A stretch of DNA of 64,000 nucleotides from Thunnus maccoyii (GCF_910596095.1 NC_056553.1:3530291-3594290); one strand, 5' to 3'. Numbered from the stretch's first letter, positions 1 to 12,643 are shown. The notes: a model not told the origin generated them from the letters alone. A program made the numbers and translations.

Positions 1-278
1 TCCAACTCCTTAACTTGGAGAGAAAAAATCCAAACTAACTGGTTCCCAGTGCTCCTGCTGGACGGAGTGTGGATCAGTACTGGTGGGTCATACTGGTGTC
101 TTATAAATCCAGCCTTTCTAGGAGAAAGTGGTGTCAAAGATGCTGTGTTTGAGTTACTGATGCCAATGTTTGAGTAGAAGTGATAATGAAATATGAAACA
201 TCAACCACCAAACTTTGCTGCTGAGCAGACCTGAGCTCGCTCCTCTCTCCTCTCTGCCCTCCGGCTCTCCGTCCTCAG

Positions 279-394
279 GGATCCCCGCCCGCTCCCAGCC
301 TCGGCTCGGGAAACGTGGCAGCGGCTTCCTGTCTGAGGCCGTCCGCTTCCTGAGGATCTGGTTCATGATGACTTCGAGAGGGGAACGTTTCTGA
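279..394 (+). other. Weak candidate terminal exon of an unknown gene
   Basis: A pyrimidine-rich tract ending in CAG at 278 is followed by an open frame that reads ...PRLGKRGSGFLSEAV... and stops with TGA at 392-394. An ATTAAA lies downstream near 534. The segment is GC-rich compared with its flanks. I do not recognise the product, and no matching upstream exon is visible because the window starts here. It could equally be non-coding GC-rich DNA. Confidence 0.15.
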
Positions 395-679
395 CCGCCG
401 CTGCTGCCGTCCCGCCCCCGCTGACCATCTGACCAATGAGAGGCAGAGAAGAAGAATCTCTAAAAGTTTGATTTTCACTGTTTAAAAGAATGTAACTATG
501 TGTCATAATACATATATAATGTATTTAATTTCACCATTAAATCCAGATTAGTCCTTTACAAATGATACAATATTAAAAAATGAGGATTTATTAATGCTTG
601 ACTGATGAAAGGCTCTAAACAATAAGGCCTGTATGATATAACAAGCTTTTAAAATACAACACATTGTTAAAGATGAAAC

Positions 680-1011
680 CAGTGGTTTCCAACCTTTTTG
701 TCTTTTGACGTCTTACAAAAAGCAGTGTGTAGTCGGGGTCACATTTCACATGTCTATGAGTTGTTAACAGCTCCACCAAATAGTGATTTTTCCCTCTAAA
801 CTTCTCACATGCTTTCATTTCAATAAATGTTCAAATGATCCAATATTTCAGCAAAAATCAAAGATTAGAGAAAAAGTCCAAAAACTGAAAACAGATTTGT
901 GTATCAGAACTTTGTTTTTTCTTCTTTCCTCTCCCATTAATCATCTCACGACCCCTCAGATTTATCTGCTGACCCTTTGGAGGGGCCCGACCCCTAGGTT
1001 GGGAACCACTG
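680..1011. mobile_element. hAT-like MITE (332 bp) nested in the composite repeat
   Basis: The ends are inverted: CAGTGGTTTCCAACC on the left and GGTTGGGAACCACTG on the right. It is flanked by an imperfect 8-bp direct repeat (gatgaaac / gactaaac). CAGTGGTT termini and 8-bp duplications are typical of hAT transposons. It has no coding capacity. Identical-length copies lie at 31046-31377 and 43890-44221. Confidence 0.65.
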
Positions 1012-1164
1012 GACTAAACTAGCTAACTGTATGTAAAGTAGTGTAAACTAGCTCCACCTCCAGCAGCTACAACAGTAACATGCTGCTCTAACACTGATGC
1101 TTCACTATTAATAATCTAATGATGTCATATATGATAATATATCAGTCAGAGGGACCAAACCACT

Positions 1165-1305
1165 ACTTTTACTGCAATACTTTAACTACATCAAGCTCAT
1201 AATACTTATGTACTTTTACTGCAATACTTTAACTACATCAAGCTCATAATACTTATGTACTTTTACTGCAATACTTTAACTACATCAAGCTCATAATACT
1301 TATGT
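1165..1305. repeat. 47-bp tandem repeat, 3 units
   Basis: Three consecutive 47-bp units begin 'acttttactgcaatacttt' and end 'aatacttatgt'. The same unit is present five times at 31531-31765 and twice at 44375-44468, so copy number differs between the dispersed copies of the parent repeat. Confidence 0.9.
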
Positions 1306-1799
1306 ACTTTTACTTAAGAAGGATTTTTCTTGCAGGACTTTTACTTGTAATGGAGTATTTTTACTGCAGTAAAGGATCTGAATTCTTCTTCCACCACTGG
1401 TTGATATTAACATTTACATTTTGACATCTTTAAAACTTGATTTAAAGAAGAAATTTAGTCCATTAATGGAATAAAACATGTTTCTTTATAGTTTATGTGA
1501 CAGTTTAAAGTCAGTTAAGGTGGAAAAACTGATGACTGATGAATCTACAGTTGGTATATTTCTTCTACAGAGGAAGTATTAGTTAGTATAAAGATCCATA
1601 TTAATCAATATCACTCGATTCATAGACAACTTCTTCCCTACAGCAGTCAGAACACTTAACACCCGTCTGCCACAAGATCCTTTATACTGGCCTGACTGGA
1701 CTTTGTTCACTGGTTCATCAGTCATTGTACTTTCTGTCTGTTGATATGCTGGAACTGAACTCTACATGTCTTATATATTCACAGCTGTTCTTTCCTTTG

Positions 1800-1875
1800 T
1801 ATCTATCTATCTATGTATCTATGTATCTATCTATCTATCTATGTATCTATCTATGTATCTATCTTTGTATCTATT
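1800..1875. repeat. (ATCT)n / (ATGT)n microsatellite
   Basis: This is a run of interspersed tatc and tatg tetranucleotides. It creates a spurious SIYLCIYLCIY reading frame that should not be taken as coding. Confidence 0.9.
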
Positions 1876-2169
1876 GTTGTACTTTGCTGCAGCAAAACCT
1901 GAGTGACGGTTTCATTTTTACTCCTCAGTAGAAATCATCTCACCTGCAGACTCCATGAGCAGGTTTGAAGAGTTGAGCTCGAAAAAAAAATGATAAAAAT
2001 CAAAGTGTTTTCATCAGTCAGTCCTCGAGGCGATGACCTCACGTTGTCTGAACGTGAAAAAACAAACAAACAAATACGTCACGTGGTCCGATCACCTGCA
2101 CGTGTGCTCTTCTTGTGAAACCTGCATTAATTCACACCTGCAGCTGTTGATATTTCTCTGATTTTAACT

Positions 2170-2285
2170 TTATTTAAATCAGCTCTGACTTCGCTGCGCT
2201 CCCGGTGGTTGAGACACCTGGGTGACGTCATGTCCCGTGCTCGTCAGGTGGATCATCCCGGAAGTGCGACAACACCTTCAGTAAA
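2170..2285. promoter_or_regulatory. GC-rich patch with a perfect CRE
   Basis: A GC-rich patch in AT-rich surroundings contains TGACGTCA (2223-2230), a perfect cAMP-response element, and an ETS-like ccggaagtg at about 2258. It could be a promoter of a gene lying to the left. No transcript can be deduced, so the call rests on motifs alone. Confidence 0.2.
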
Positions 2286-2289
2286 TGTT

Positions 2290-3550
2290 GACATCACTGT
2301 GAAAACTCTTCATGTTTGTTTTAAAACCTTTAAACAACTGTTTCATTCCTGCCATTGTGTTGAATTAAAGTTTATCTTTAATTTTTCTTTTTTAAATATG
2401 AATGAAACGTATTTTCCTTTATTCAGTTTGAGTGAACTTGTCTGCATTTGTGTTTTTATTTATATTTATATTATTTATATTTATATTATTTGGTGTTGAT
2501 GTTCTACATAAATAAACTTTATCATCATTTTTATTCCACTTGTTTATTTTTTACTTTCAGTAAACAGTAAATTTAATAAATGCTGGATGCTCTCAATTAA
2601 CAATTGATGTGACGTCATCAAGATGTGATCGATTCTTCATGTAATTTACAGCATGTTATTGAATGTTTTATTGATTTGCTGAAATAAAATGAAACAGTTG
2701 TTGAGATGATTCAGCAGTTATTGCGTCATCTTCTGCTACAGCTGGTTGATGTTGAAATCAATGTATTTATTGATGAGGATATAATTCTGATTATAGATCA
2801 TCATGATGCAAATGTCTGCGATTTTACATGTGAAATGATCACAGTGTAATAAACTGTTTCTTATGCAACAGAGCTGCAGATCAGGATTATTGTCATTATT
2901 TATTCATCTGCAGATATATTTTTTTGATTAATTGATCAGAAAATAGAAGTTTTCATTAAAACCCAGGAGGCTTCTTCACGTTACCCAAAGATATTAAATT
3001 TAAATCACATAAGACAAAGAAAAGCAGAAAATCTTCACATTAAAGATCCTGAAACACAAGAACTGATTGAAAAATGTAAATAATATTGATTGTGAAAATA
3101 ATTAACTAATGTATAATTCACCTGATAGTTTCAGCTGTTATTCATTACATCAGACAAAGTTCTTCATTTAGGTTTTAATTACTGGAATCATTGATTTCAA
3201 CAGCAGCATTTTTTAATAATATATAGTTTTATCATCATTATATGTTTCAATGCAACAAGATAAACCGTTTAGAATTATTCTACAATCCTAATTAAGACGT
3301 GCGTTTAGTATTTTGGACCTTTCAGACTGAATTTTTAGCTGCAACAAGTTGAACATTGAAGGGAAACTTCACTGATTTTCCACCTCAGCGTCTGTTATTT
3401 CAGGTGTTTTATGTATAAAAAGTCTTATAAACCCTTTTGTGTCTCCAGATAAACTGCCACACTTGAAAAAAAACCTTAAAGAAGTAAACGTTGGTTCCTG
3501 CTTCATCTGTGAAATACTTTTAATAACAAACAAAAAGAACTCTGAACGTT
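2290..3550. other. AT-rich intergenic DNA
   Basis: No gene, RNA or convincing repeat boundary is visible. The stretch at about 3040-3130 resembles decayed pieces of the 'gctgcaactaacgattatt' fish MITE seen elsewhere in the window. The segment lies downstream of the eif2s3 3' end. Confidence 0.5.
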
Positions 3551-3565
3551 TCTTTCAGTTTTTCC

Positions 3566-3954
3566 TTTATTAGATGTGACTGAAATCTGTTGACAGCAGC
3601 ACAGTTTTTATTTGCACTGAATGAATCCTGGTGTGAATTTTCTCCGGAGGATCGTTATGACAGTCTAAAGGGCCTCTTCCTCCTCTCCTCCTCCTCCTCC
3701 TGCTCCTCCAGCTGATCTCCTGGTGTCGCTGCAGAGAGAAGAAGAAGAGCAGAGCAGAGGGAGGAGGAGGAGGAGGAGGAGGAGGCGTCTTCAAACCATC
3801 GACATGTCCCGTTCTGTTTCCTTCCTTCCTCCTCGCAGAAAAAAAATAAAATAAAATTCAAAAACAAAAAACAAAAAAACCCAAAGACGAGTGTGATGGT
3901 TATGATGTCCGGCTGATGGGAGCGTTGCCATGGTTACGTCCCGGTTTGTTCTCC
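3566..3954 (-). other. eif2s3: eif2s3 3' UTR with polyadenylation signals
   Basis: On the minus strand the stop codon at 3955-3957 is followed by about 390 nt with no further exon signal. Two AATAAA signals occur (3607-3612 and 3566-3571 in plus coordinates), which would end the transcript near 3550. The UTR contains a (TCC)n tract and a complementary (GGA)n tract about 50 bp apart, which could fold on each other. Confidence 0.6.
3678..3786. repeat. Facing (TCC)n and (GGA)n tracts
   Basis: A pyrimidine run at 3678-3718 (ctcctcctcc repeats) faces a purine run at 3758-3786 (ggaggaggagg repeats) across about 40 bp. In the eif2s3 3' UTR these could pair as a hairpin. Confidence 0.8.
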
Positions 3955-6900
3955 TCAGTCGTCGTCCACTGTCGGTGTGATGGTCACGCCCCTCCTGATC
4001 TGTCCCCAGCCAATCAGACTGAAAGAGAAACAGCGGTTAGATTAAAGGATTCAGTGTGTAAATAAACTGCATCAATGACTCTGATCAGGATGAGATAAAA
4101 GATAAAAGTCTATAAAAAACATCAGAAAATAGAAATAAAAGCTGATAATTATCTCCTGAAGCCTGACGTGACGTCTGACCAACATGTTCAGTTTACTTTC
4201 ACATGAAACGAAGAAAAGGCGGCAAATCTTCACATGTTAGAAGCTGGAAACATGTTTTTTACTTAAATATCGACTTAATTGATTGACTGATAATTGCAAA
4301 TCAATTAACAGTTTCAGCTTTGCTCCAGTTTACAGGTCTGACACTTCTTTCCCACTGCAGCTCTACAACAACCCATATCAATGAGTGGTGACGCTGACTA
4401 ATCATTACTGATTGATCTGTCCATTATTTTCTTCAATAATTGATCGTTTGGTCAATAAAATGTCAGAACTGGTGAAAGATGCTCGTCTCAGTTTCCCAAA
4501 GCTAAAGCGACGTCTTCAAATGTCTCGTTTTGTGTGATCGACAGTTTAAAAAGACAAAGATCTTCATTTGACAATTACAGACGACTAAATAAACCACAAA
4601 ACGTCCACATTTGAGACGTTGGAACTGAAGATTTTGGCTTTTTTTAATAAATAAACAGACTCTAATTAACGTATTTATTATCTAAATTGTTGAATGAATC
4701 AACTAATCACTGCAGCTCTCTTCCAATGACGGCAAGACTTGAATCTGTGTCACTGTGTTTACTGCAATCAACTTCACAGATTTGTCACTTTGACAACTTC
4801 CTGATTATCGCTCAGGTCGTGTTTTGCATCAGTTATCATCGTCTTCCTCAGTTCTGCTGCTGACAAGATGAACATCACGACGATGTATCACTTCTACAAA
4901 GTTCTGCTTTTGTGGTTAAACAAAATACCTGCTGCAATGTGGAAGAACTTCACTACAACAGAACCAACATTTTCTGACAATTTTCACATCAAAAAGTGAA
5001 AGTGCAACAGTGTTGTTGTTGTTGTTTCAGACTCTGAATGATTTAGAGAGTCAGATCCTCACCGCCAATGTTTCTCCACACGTCGACTCAGAGCGATCTT
5101 CTCTCCGACCTCCGTGCAGACGGGGTTGGTGAGGACGATCTTGGCCAGATCAGCCTTGACGGCGCTGACGCGGCCGCCTGTCGACAACGAGCCGATGTTC
5201 ACCATCAGCACTTCGTTCTTAGACAGTTTCTGGACCTGCAGACACACGAAAAGATCAAATGTGTCGTCATCGGACTGTTCAACCCTTACAGCTCGGACAG
5301 AAGACTACATTTCCCATGACGCATTGCTCACCTTGGCAGCCTTCTTGTCTCCCTCTGTGCGGACTCCCAGCAGCCTCCTGAGCAGGAAGTAGGAGATCTC
5401 CAGCTCAGTGAAGATCTCCGGCAGCTCCCCGACGGCGCCCAGCACCTGACCCACCATACGATCCGCCCGGCACAGTGTCGGGTCGATCTTAGTGCCCACA
5501 CCTGCACACAAACACACACAAACACACATCAGTCAGCATTTCTCCTACATTTGGCAATTTTAATATTAACAATTTCCTGTGAGTGAGGCGTACAGTCGTC
5601 ATGCCAACGACTGTCATGACCTCACGACACCCGGCACTCTGTACGTGAACTTTCCTTTGTTCCACATCTGTAAATCCATTTGAACTCTTCGTAGATCTGA
5701 ACAGATTTCTCAGAGATGTGAGATGAAAAGAATTCTTTGTCAACTATAAATATCACCTCATGGTTGACGAGTTGAAGTTTACATCCATGTTTGTCCAGAC
5801 TTAGATAATATTTGTAGTGAAGAATTTAATAAAATCACCACAGTTTCAAGGTGGGAACCAAGATTAGTGTCTCACCAAATGTGAAATATGGTCACAATCT
5901 TCTGTTCCTGAGTTTTGGTGTTGAAAAGTGTTTTTGCAGAAAATTGTGAAGTTGACCTTTAAAAAGCACTGACATTAAAAAAAAAAAAGATTTTGGGCTG
6001 GCGGGGGTTCTTGTTGTTATAATTACAGGAGAAACACTGATTCAGTAAACGTTGAGTACAGTCTGACCCGGCGGTCTCCATCAGGTTTGGCAGGTTGGTA
6101 ATGTGTTAGTCTTTTCCCTCCTGCCGCAGGAGATAATGGATTAATCCTGGAAGGCTGTTGATGTGGCTCTTTTCTCCTTGTGAAAGTAACACAGACTTGT
6201 ATTTCTCTCTACAGGCTATTTGGACTCGTAGGGAGAGATGAGCCAGTAGGTCGCCTGGCACTCACCCTTCTTATTTAGTGATGTAGAGGGAAATTCTGCT
6301 TAGAGAATTTAATTCATCCTATTCAGTCAGTATGAAGTTTAATTATATAAAATGGTGTAATTCTTGTAACTTTGTGTAACATTAATCATGTCATATTTTT
6401 TGTAATATGTATATTTTCATTTTCGTGCCCTTTGTAAAATGTTCACTTTGAGAAAATGTGAAAATGTGATAGTTAGTCATGTGACTCAGATGTATTTATC
6501 ACAGCTGTGAGTACTCAGCAGTCGTACTGAGTGAACCTGAAGAAGCTACAGGTGAAACGTGCTGTTCGCTCTTAATAAAGTCACAGTAAAGTCGTTACAG
6601 TGTGCGGTGGTTCATTTTGATTTTCACTTTATATGTTCCTGCGACCGACCAGCACCTGACTGGAAACACTGGCTGTGAATGGGGAGTTCTGACCTTTTAA
6701 CACGGAGATTATTCGACCAATGAGAATTCAGACGAGAGCATATCGACCAATTAATCGACCAGGAGACTACAGCCCTAAAACAGACAACATAATGCCTCCA
6801 GATACAGCCGTCGCCAATGTGGAGGCTTAAAAATGATCGATTGTTTTCAATTAAAACCAACTAAGTTTTACTATTAATCGCCTCAGAACAGAAAGGGTTT

Positions 6901-6999
6901 AGTAGAGACATATTGTAGACTTTGAATTTAACAAATCAAGCAGTAAAGTGGAGCCAGAAATGTTTCCTCTGCTATCAGTGTGAGATTATCCAGGAAGTC

Positions 7000-7032
<33 letters not shown>

Positions 7033-7283
7033 GAATGAACATCAGCATCAGATCAGCTGCTTCTCTGTTACCACATCAGTTAAATAAGCTTCACTGACTC
7101 AAGACAAAGACAGAATCACTAGAAAACAACCTTCATCATCTGGTTTATGACATTAAACTTATTAAAATCAGAACTCAAAGAAAATGTGGGACATCTTCAT
7201 ACTGCTGCATCTGACCCGACCAGGCTTGTTATTTCCTGCTCTGATTTAAATCAAGTGCAATTCCTCTGTTAGAGCCATTTGTA

Positions 7284-7316
<33 letters not shown>

Positions 7317-10300
7317 AGGTCATTCCCTGGTTGCCGCAGTAGGTGGCGTATTGGACAACAGCAGATGTAGAAGAAGAGGCGATTACTCCTCAGATGTGCT
7401 GCGTTTAGAGGCTAATCTTTAAGCCTTTTATTGTTTGTTTTCATGCAAGTTATTGGTGTAAGTGTGTGTACAGCAAAGGCTGTATTGGTACACAGCGGTA
7501 AATAAATACATCTTAGGCACAAGTCTGCAGATGTTTGATCTACTACATGGTCTTTACTACATCCTCCTTTAACACATAAACAGACAAATCTAGGTGTACG
7601 GGTGTGAGTGTGTGGACCTACCGATGAGGCCTCCGGGTGCAGCGTACTGCAGGTCGTTGTGCTCGGCGAACAGAGAGACGATCTTGGAGAAGATGGGTTT
7701 ACACATCAGCTTTCCTTCCTGGTCTTTGGACACGATACCCGGTCGCACCTCGATCTCCTGACCCACCTGGAGGTCACACAGACAAGCAGCAGGTTCAGGT
7801 TTTTTTTTTTTAGGTCTGTTGTGGCTCAAATTACAGTTAAACGTTCCTCCTTCACGCTGTTTGGTGCCATCACATGTAAGAAATATTTGCATCGTCTGCA
7901 TCGAGGAGAATGATGTCAGCGGCTTTCAGTATTTGTTGCTTTGAACAAGTCTCACCTTGAGAACACCCTTCAGGATACTTCCTCCTGCAACGCCTCCTTT
8001 CAGGTCATCAACTTCACAGCCGGGTTTGTTCACATCAAAAGATCTGATGACTGAAACACAAGACGATGAAACACATTATCAGACACTATCTCTGTTTCGT
8101 TTTATCTTACTTGTAGAGCATTTTGTTAACTATAACTATAAGGAACTTTACAGACAGGAAACAGGAAACGACGAGGAGGTAAAAGAAGCAGATAAACGAA
8201 GCACACAACAGAAGGAGCCTTTTTCTTCTTACCGATGAGTCTGGGCTCAGAGGTGAAGTCTCTGATGGGCACTGGGATCTTTTTGACGATGTACTCACAA
8301 ACCACCTCGATGTTGTATTTCAGCTGGGCTGAGATAGGAATGATGGGGGCGCCCTCGGCAACCGTGCCTGGAAGAGAAACGTTACACGTGACGTCAGGTG
8401 ATAAAAATAAAAAAAGTGTGTGACCTGAAGAATTTACTCAACATAACTGAATAACAGCTCATTATCACTACCTGTAGGCCTGATAAGCAGTTTAAAGCCT
8501 CTGGAAAGGCAAATCCATGATTGGCTATTAATTATGTAATTTGGGATCTGATGTGCATATAGTAAACAGCTAAAAAGTATAAGAACATAGCCTCTGACAT
8601 ATCCTATGTAATTCTTCAGAAAGTTTCTCTCTTCCCTTGTTACTGGGTTGCAGTTAGGCGGGGCTAAACTAGGGAATTTATTACGTAATAAATACCTGCC
8701 CAATCACATTTAAGAGAAAGATGATTGACGTGGCTATCCGGCCAAGCTGACTTCACAACACTTACTCTTGTCTCCTGCATGCAGTGCACTTTTCTTTGCT
8801 TTTAGCTAGATTGAGAATTCAAATTAGCCTGATATGGTTTGAAAGTTACTGTGTTAAGCTAACTAGCAGACTCAGGTACACCACCCAAATCTGTATTAAT
8901 CACGGAGTGGATAATTAGCTCAAAAGTGTAGCAAAGTAAAGCTAATGCTAACTGTTTCATGTTAGTGAATGAAAGATGCTAAAACACTTAGCTTAGTAGT
9001 CTGGAAGGTATAGTTCAATAAAAACAGATATGTGTGGTCTACTCTAGTCTGCTAGTTAGCCGATTAGTCAAGATAACTAGTAGACCACTGAGGTAATTGA
9101 TAATAAGCTCAAAAGTTTTGAATAGAAAAGCTAATGCTAACCGTTTCATGTATGTGAATGGAAGATGCTAAAACGATTAGCATCATACTCTGGGAGGTAT
9201 AGTTAAATAAAAACACAGATTTGGGTGGTTTAACCTGCTTTGCTAGTTAGTCGATTAGTCAAGTTTTCTAACCAAGTAGTGTCCATTTGATAGATTTGGT
9301 AATTTATTCCATATCAGCAAAACATTTTAGTGAATGAATAGAAAATAAAACGGTACTTGAGCTGAAAGTGAGCTGTCAATCAAACGTGATCTGGACACGC
9401 CCACACAGTCCTGAGAAATGCTTTGAGCAGCCAAATGAGCTGTTTCTGAGCTAAGTCTTCTAATAGTTATGAATGTTTATTTTCATTCAGATTTTTGTGG
9501 ATGCTTAATGAGACACTCAACTTTGATATCATATATGCATTTTTATGATTTCAAGCCACGTTTCCAGAGGTTTTAAAAGAGCAAACATATGATAAAAACA
9601 AATGTTGAGAGGGTTACGAAGGAAACTTGATGTGATGTGTCTTTTTTGAGGGACTCTTAAAGTGAGCCGGGTTCTTGTCTCACCCTGCACGAAGGCGAGG
9701 ATCTGCTCGTACTGCTCTTTGGCCTGGCTCTCCTTCACCAGGTCGATCTTGTTCTGCAGGATGAGGATGTGCTTCAGCTTCATGATCTCTATGGCTGCCA
9801 GATGCTCGGACGTCTGAGGCTGAGGACACGACTCGTTACCCGCTGGAAGACAAGAGGCAAGAGCAAAAAAAATCAGGACATGCTTCACCCTCCTTCACAG
9901 TCTGACAAACAGGAGACAGTTAGAAGTAAAGACCTGTTGGATAAAAACAATCTCACCAATTAGCAGGAGGGCTGCGTCCATGACGGCAGCTCCGTTCAAC
10001 ATGGTTGCCATCAAAATGTCGTGACCAGGACAGTCCACAAACGACACGTGTCTGGGAGAAAGAAGAAGATAAAAGCCACTTTTTTGAATAAAGAGTTCAC
10101 AGATGTCACCATTTTACAGTCAAACTTGAAACGCTTCTCCTCTCACGTCTTACCTGACCAGTTTGAAGTTGCCTCTGGTTCCTGGGATGTCTGTGGGAAA
10201 CTCATCGGGAGTGCTGCTGCCACATGACCTGTAGCACTCTGGTCTGGGACAGCTGGGGTCATCCAGCTTATAGATCTACAGCAAAAACACGAAAAAAAGT

Positions 10301-12643
10301 GATTATTAGCTTCTGCAAATGAGCGTCTGTGTCGAGTGACTATTATCAACACATTCACGCTAATGGGAGAGTTACAAAATGTGGATAAAACGACGAAGAA
10401 AACTCCCTTCAAGCCGTCAGAGTTGATGTATTATTAGCTAAAGCTGCAACCATCTATGTTAATAACTGATTAATTGTTTTGAGTAAAAAGAAGAAAAAAA
10501 AAAGCTAAAATTCTCTGGTTCCAGCTTCTTAAATGTGAATATTTTCTGGTTTATTTGTCTTCTATGATGATAAACTGAATATTTTTGGGTTGTGGACTGT
10601 TGGTCGTGATAAAACAAAATATTTTAGTTTACATCTTGGGCTTTGGGAGACATTGATTGACATTTTTCACCATTTTCTGACATTTTAAAGACCAATTAAT
10701 CAGGAAAATAATCATTAGCAGCCCTATTGTTAGCAGTCTTGAATTTGCTCTGGTTGTTTTCTGTCTTGTTTGGAGATGAATTTAAGGATGAATCTAAGAC
10801 AGACATCTTTTAAAATGGTATGAAAATATCTCTATTCATTATGCATACACGAAAAACTGTTCAAATTTTAACTGAAGGGCTTGAAAATCATACTGGCACT
10901 GCCCTTCAAATGAAACAATCAAGCAGAGGTCAGGTATGTCCTCTAGCTTCACCTACCTTAGCGTTAGCATATCCGAGCTTGATGGTGATGTTCCTCTCCA
11001 GCTCGTTCTTAAACCTGACAGTGTGAACACCAGAAATGGCCTTCACTACTGTGGACTTTCCGTGAGCCACATGACCGATGGTGCCTGCGAGAGAGAGAGA
11101 GAAGAGGACAAAAGTTACAACAGGTGGTCCTCGTCTGTCATGTCCAGTGATAACAGACACCGAATGTTTTCCATACCGATATTGATGGTGGCCTGTCTGC
11201 TGATGATCTCTTGAGACAGAGGTGTCAGAGTGGTCACATCCTGTCAAGAGAACAACACACATCAGTCTCACTGTACACTGAAAAACAACACGATATTTGA
11301 CAGGTTTTCACTGTGAGCGGCGCAGCGCTCGCTTTAATCCTGGAGGTGAATAGAAACAAAAGGGAGGCAGCACAGAGACGGACGTTCAAACACCGGAAAC
11401 AAACTCATCAGCTGGACATTCACTGGGCAGCGGGCCAGTGTGTTAGTATGTCATCTAAATATTTAGCTAACTGATAAAAATAGGACAAATTACAGCTATT
11501 GTTGTATCTTTTACTACCAGACATGAGATTTACACATCAGAAAACAGATTGAGAACTTTATTCATACCAAAAGGAAATGAAAGTGTTACACCAGCTACTT
11601 GACATAAATCAAAATACAAAAACAATGAGGTAGATAAAAGAAACAAATACAAGTAAAGTCTAAATTATATACAATAACTAAATAGACAAGAGGTGTAATC
11701 ATAACTATAATACACTACTTGTTGAGTAAACACTGTTCAATGATGTTAATATGCTACAATATAGTATAATGTAAAAAAAATACACTAGTTTTAAATGAGC
11801 ACACTGAAACTTAGCAACAGTTGATAAACTGATAAAATAAGGAAACATTTTGTCCCATCATCATCATCATCATCATCATTTACCTCACTGATTAAAATGA
11901 AAACTAATATAAAAAGGTAGGTAGGCCATGATCCATAACTGGTGAACATCATTAAGAACAGTTCCGACCAATATCATTATATCAATATATATCAACTGTC
12001 GATATAAGAGATTAAAGCCAATAAAATGTGGGATCTTTCTGGACGCGTCCCATTGATATTTTATTGATTTTACTCAGCGGTGAAAGAAAGACTCAGATCC
12101 TTAAGTAAAAGTACCAATACAGCAATGTAGTGGAAGTAGCATCAAATGGAAATACTCCAGTAAAGTATAAGTACCTCAAAATTAGTACTTGAGTAAATTT
12201 ACTTAGTTACTTTCCACCATTGCTTTTACTTAATGTATGAATGTTGCTAACGTTTAGCTTAACCATTTTGTAAACGTTATTATTGACTTATAACACAGAT
12301 AACAACCGCTACGGTGTTATAAACACATATTAGACATTTAAACGTGTTTAAATGTGTTTAAATGTAGATAAATTGAGTATAATCCTGGTTGGAAGTGAAG
12401 CGGGTGTCCGGCTCCTCCGGGCCCGCAGTCATGTGCCGGGTGGCGGCGGCGCAACACCGGCGACCGTTAACGTCAAGAAAACGCCTTTAATTTCCCCAAT
12501 TTCGGCAACACGACCGAGCGACAGCCACCGACATAAAATTACGAAGCCGTAAAATCAGTTAAACGGACACTTACCAGAGAACTAAGGTCTTGTTTGGACA
12601 GGTGAGGCTGACCAAGCGTTGTACCAGACTCGTCGCCCGCCAT
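3955..12643 (-). CDS. eif2s3: Translation initiation factor eIF2 subunit gamma, complete, 12 exons
   Basis: eIF2 gamma is the GTPase core of eIF2, which delivers initiator Met-tRNA to the 40S ribosome in the cytosol. Coding exons on minus: 12643-12575, 11240-11177, 11084-10957, 10275-10154, 10051-9957, 9842-9684, 8367-8233, 8050-7956, 7766-7622, 5501-5332, 5235-5063 and 4018-3955. All have GT..AG borders and matching phases. The total is 1419 nt, giving 472 aa, the usual vertebrate length. Visible motifs are the P loop GHVAHGKST (48-56), a zinc knuckle with C96, C101 and C105, DCPGH (134-138), NKID (190-193) and SAQ (225-227). The protein starts [15 protein letters not shown] and ends in TVDDD. 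The gene is intact, with no stops or frameshifts. Its introns carry hAT and MITE copies. I am very sure of the identity. Confidence 0.98.
5985..6776 (-). mobile_element. Non-autonomous hAT copy in an eif2s3 intron, interrupted
   Basis: It matches the outer element of 53126-54513 in reverse orientation: 'ggcgggggttc' at 5999 and the terminal 'ctacagcccta' ending at 6776. About 520 bp of unrelated sequence (about 6118-6640), ending in 'gaagctacaggtgaaacg', interrupts it. The end opposite 6776 is missing. No transposase frame is present. Confidence 0.6.
7000..7032. repeat. (CAA)n microsatellite
   Basis: About eleven CAA units lie in the long eif2s3 intron between exons 9 and 10. Confidence 0.9.
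7285..7314. repeat. (GT)n microsatellite
   Basis: About fifteen GT units lie in the eif2s3 intron between exons 9 and 10. Confidence 0.9.
8885..9262. repeat. Diverged tandem duplication, ~190-bp period
   Basis: Two units in the eif2s3 intron between exons 6 and 7 share the ordered blocks 'gctaatgctaac(t/c)gttt' (8941 and 9130), 'gaggtatagtt'-like text, and 'gctagttag(c/t)cgattagt' (9050 and 9241). The flank from 8760 contains related 'gctaactagcag' text. Confidence 0.7.
10441..10728. mobile_element. MITE of the 'gctgcaac...taatcgatt' fish family
   Basis: It starts 'aaagctgcaaccatc', ends 'attagcagcccta' and includes 'taatcagg' and 'gactgttgg' blocks shared with 46680-46980, 58350-58955 and 61300-61680. 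It is non-coding and lies in the eif2s3 intron between exons 3 and 4. Confidence 0.6.
11856..11879. repeat. (CAT)n microsatellite
   Basis: About eight CAT/ATC units lie in eif2s3 intron 1. Intron 1 (11241-12574) otherwise holds AT-rich DNA and a MITE fragment. Confidence 0.9.
12079..12235. mobile_element. Fragment of the 'agtacttgagtaaatttac' MITE
   Basis: The segment runs from 'gtgaaagaaagactcagatcc' to 'ttactttccaccattg' and has inverted 'agtaaaagtac / gtacttgagtaa' text. The same family makes the outer part of the composite repeats and starts again at 63937. Confidence 0.6.

Larger units (their letters stand above)
637..1400. repeat. Composite interspersed repeat, copy 1
   Basis: This block recurs at 30846-31765 and 43687-44535 with near identity by eye. 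It has an outer repeat rich in 'tacttttact' motifs that ends near 'ccaccactgg', a nested 332-bp hAT-like MITE at 680-1011, and a 47-bp tandem array at 1165-1305. The left end is truncated relative to the other copies, which begin with an additional segment of about 150 bp. Confidence 0.7.

Noticed and set aside
275-478. Minus-strand frame that looks like a signal peptide (KIKLLEILLLCLSLV...)
   Set aside because: The first codon is GTG, not ATG. No exon structure or conserved domain follows, and the sequence is GC-rich on both strands.
635-818. Frames beginning MKACEKFRGKNHYLVELL at three loci (also 31005 and 43848)
   Set aside because: They repeat because the MITE is repeated. The frame crosses the hAT inverted end and has no protein-like conservation beyond DNA identity.
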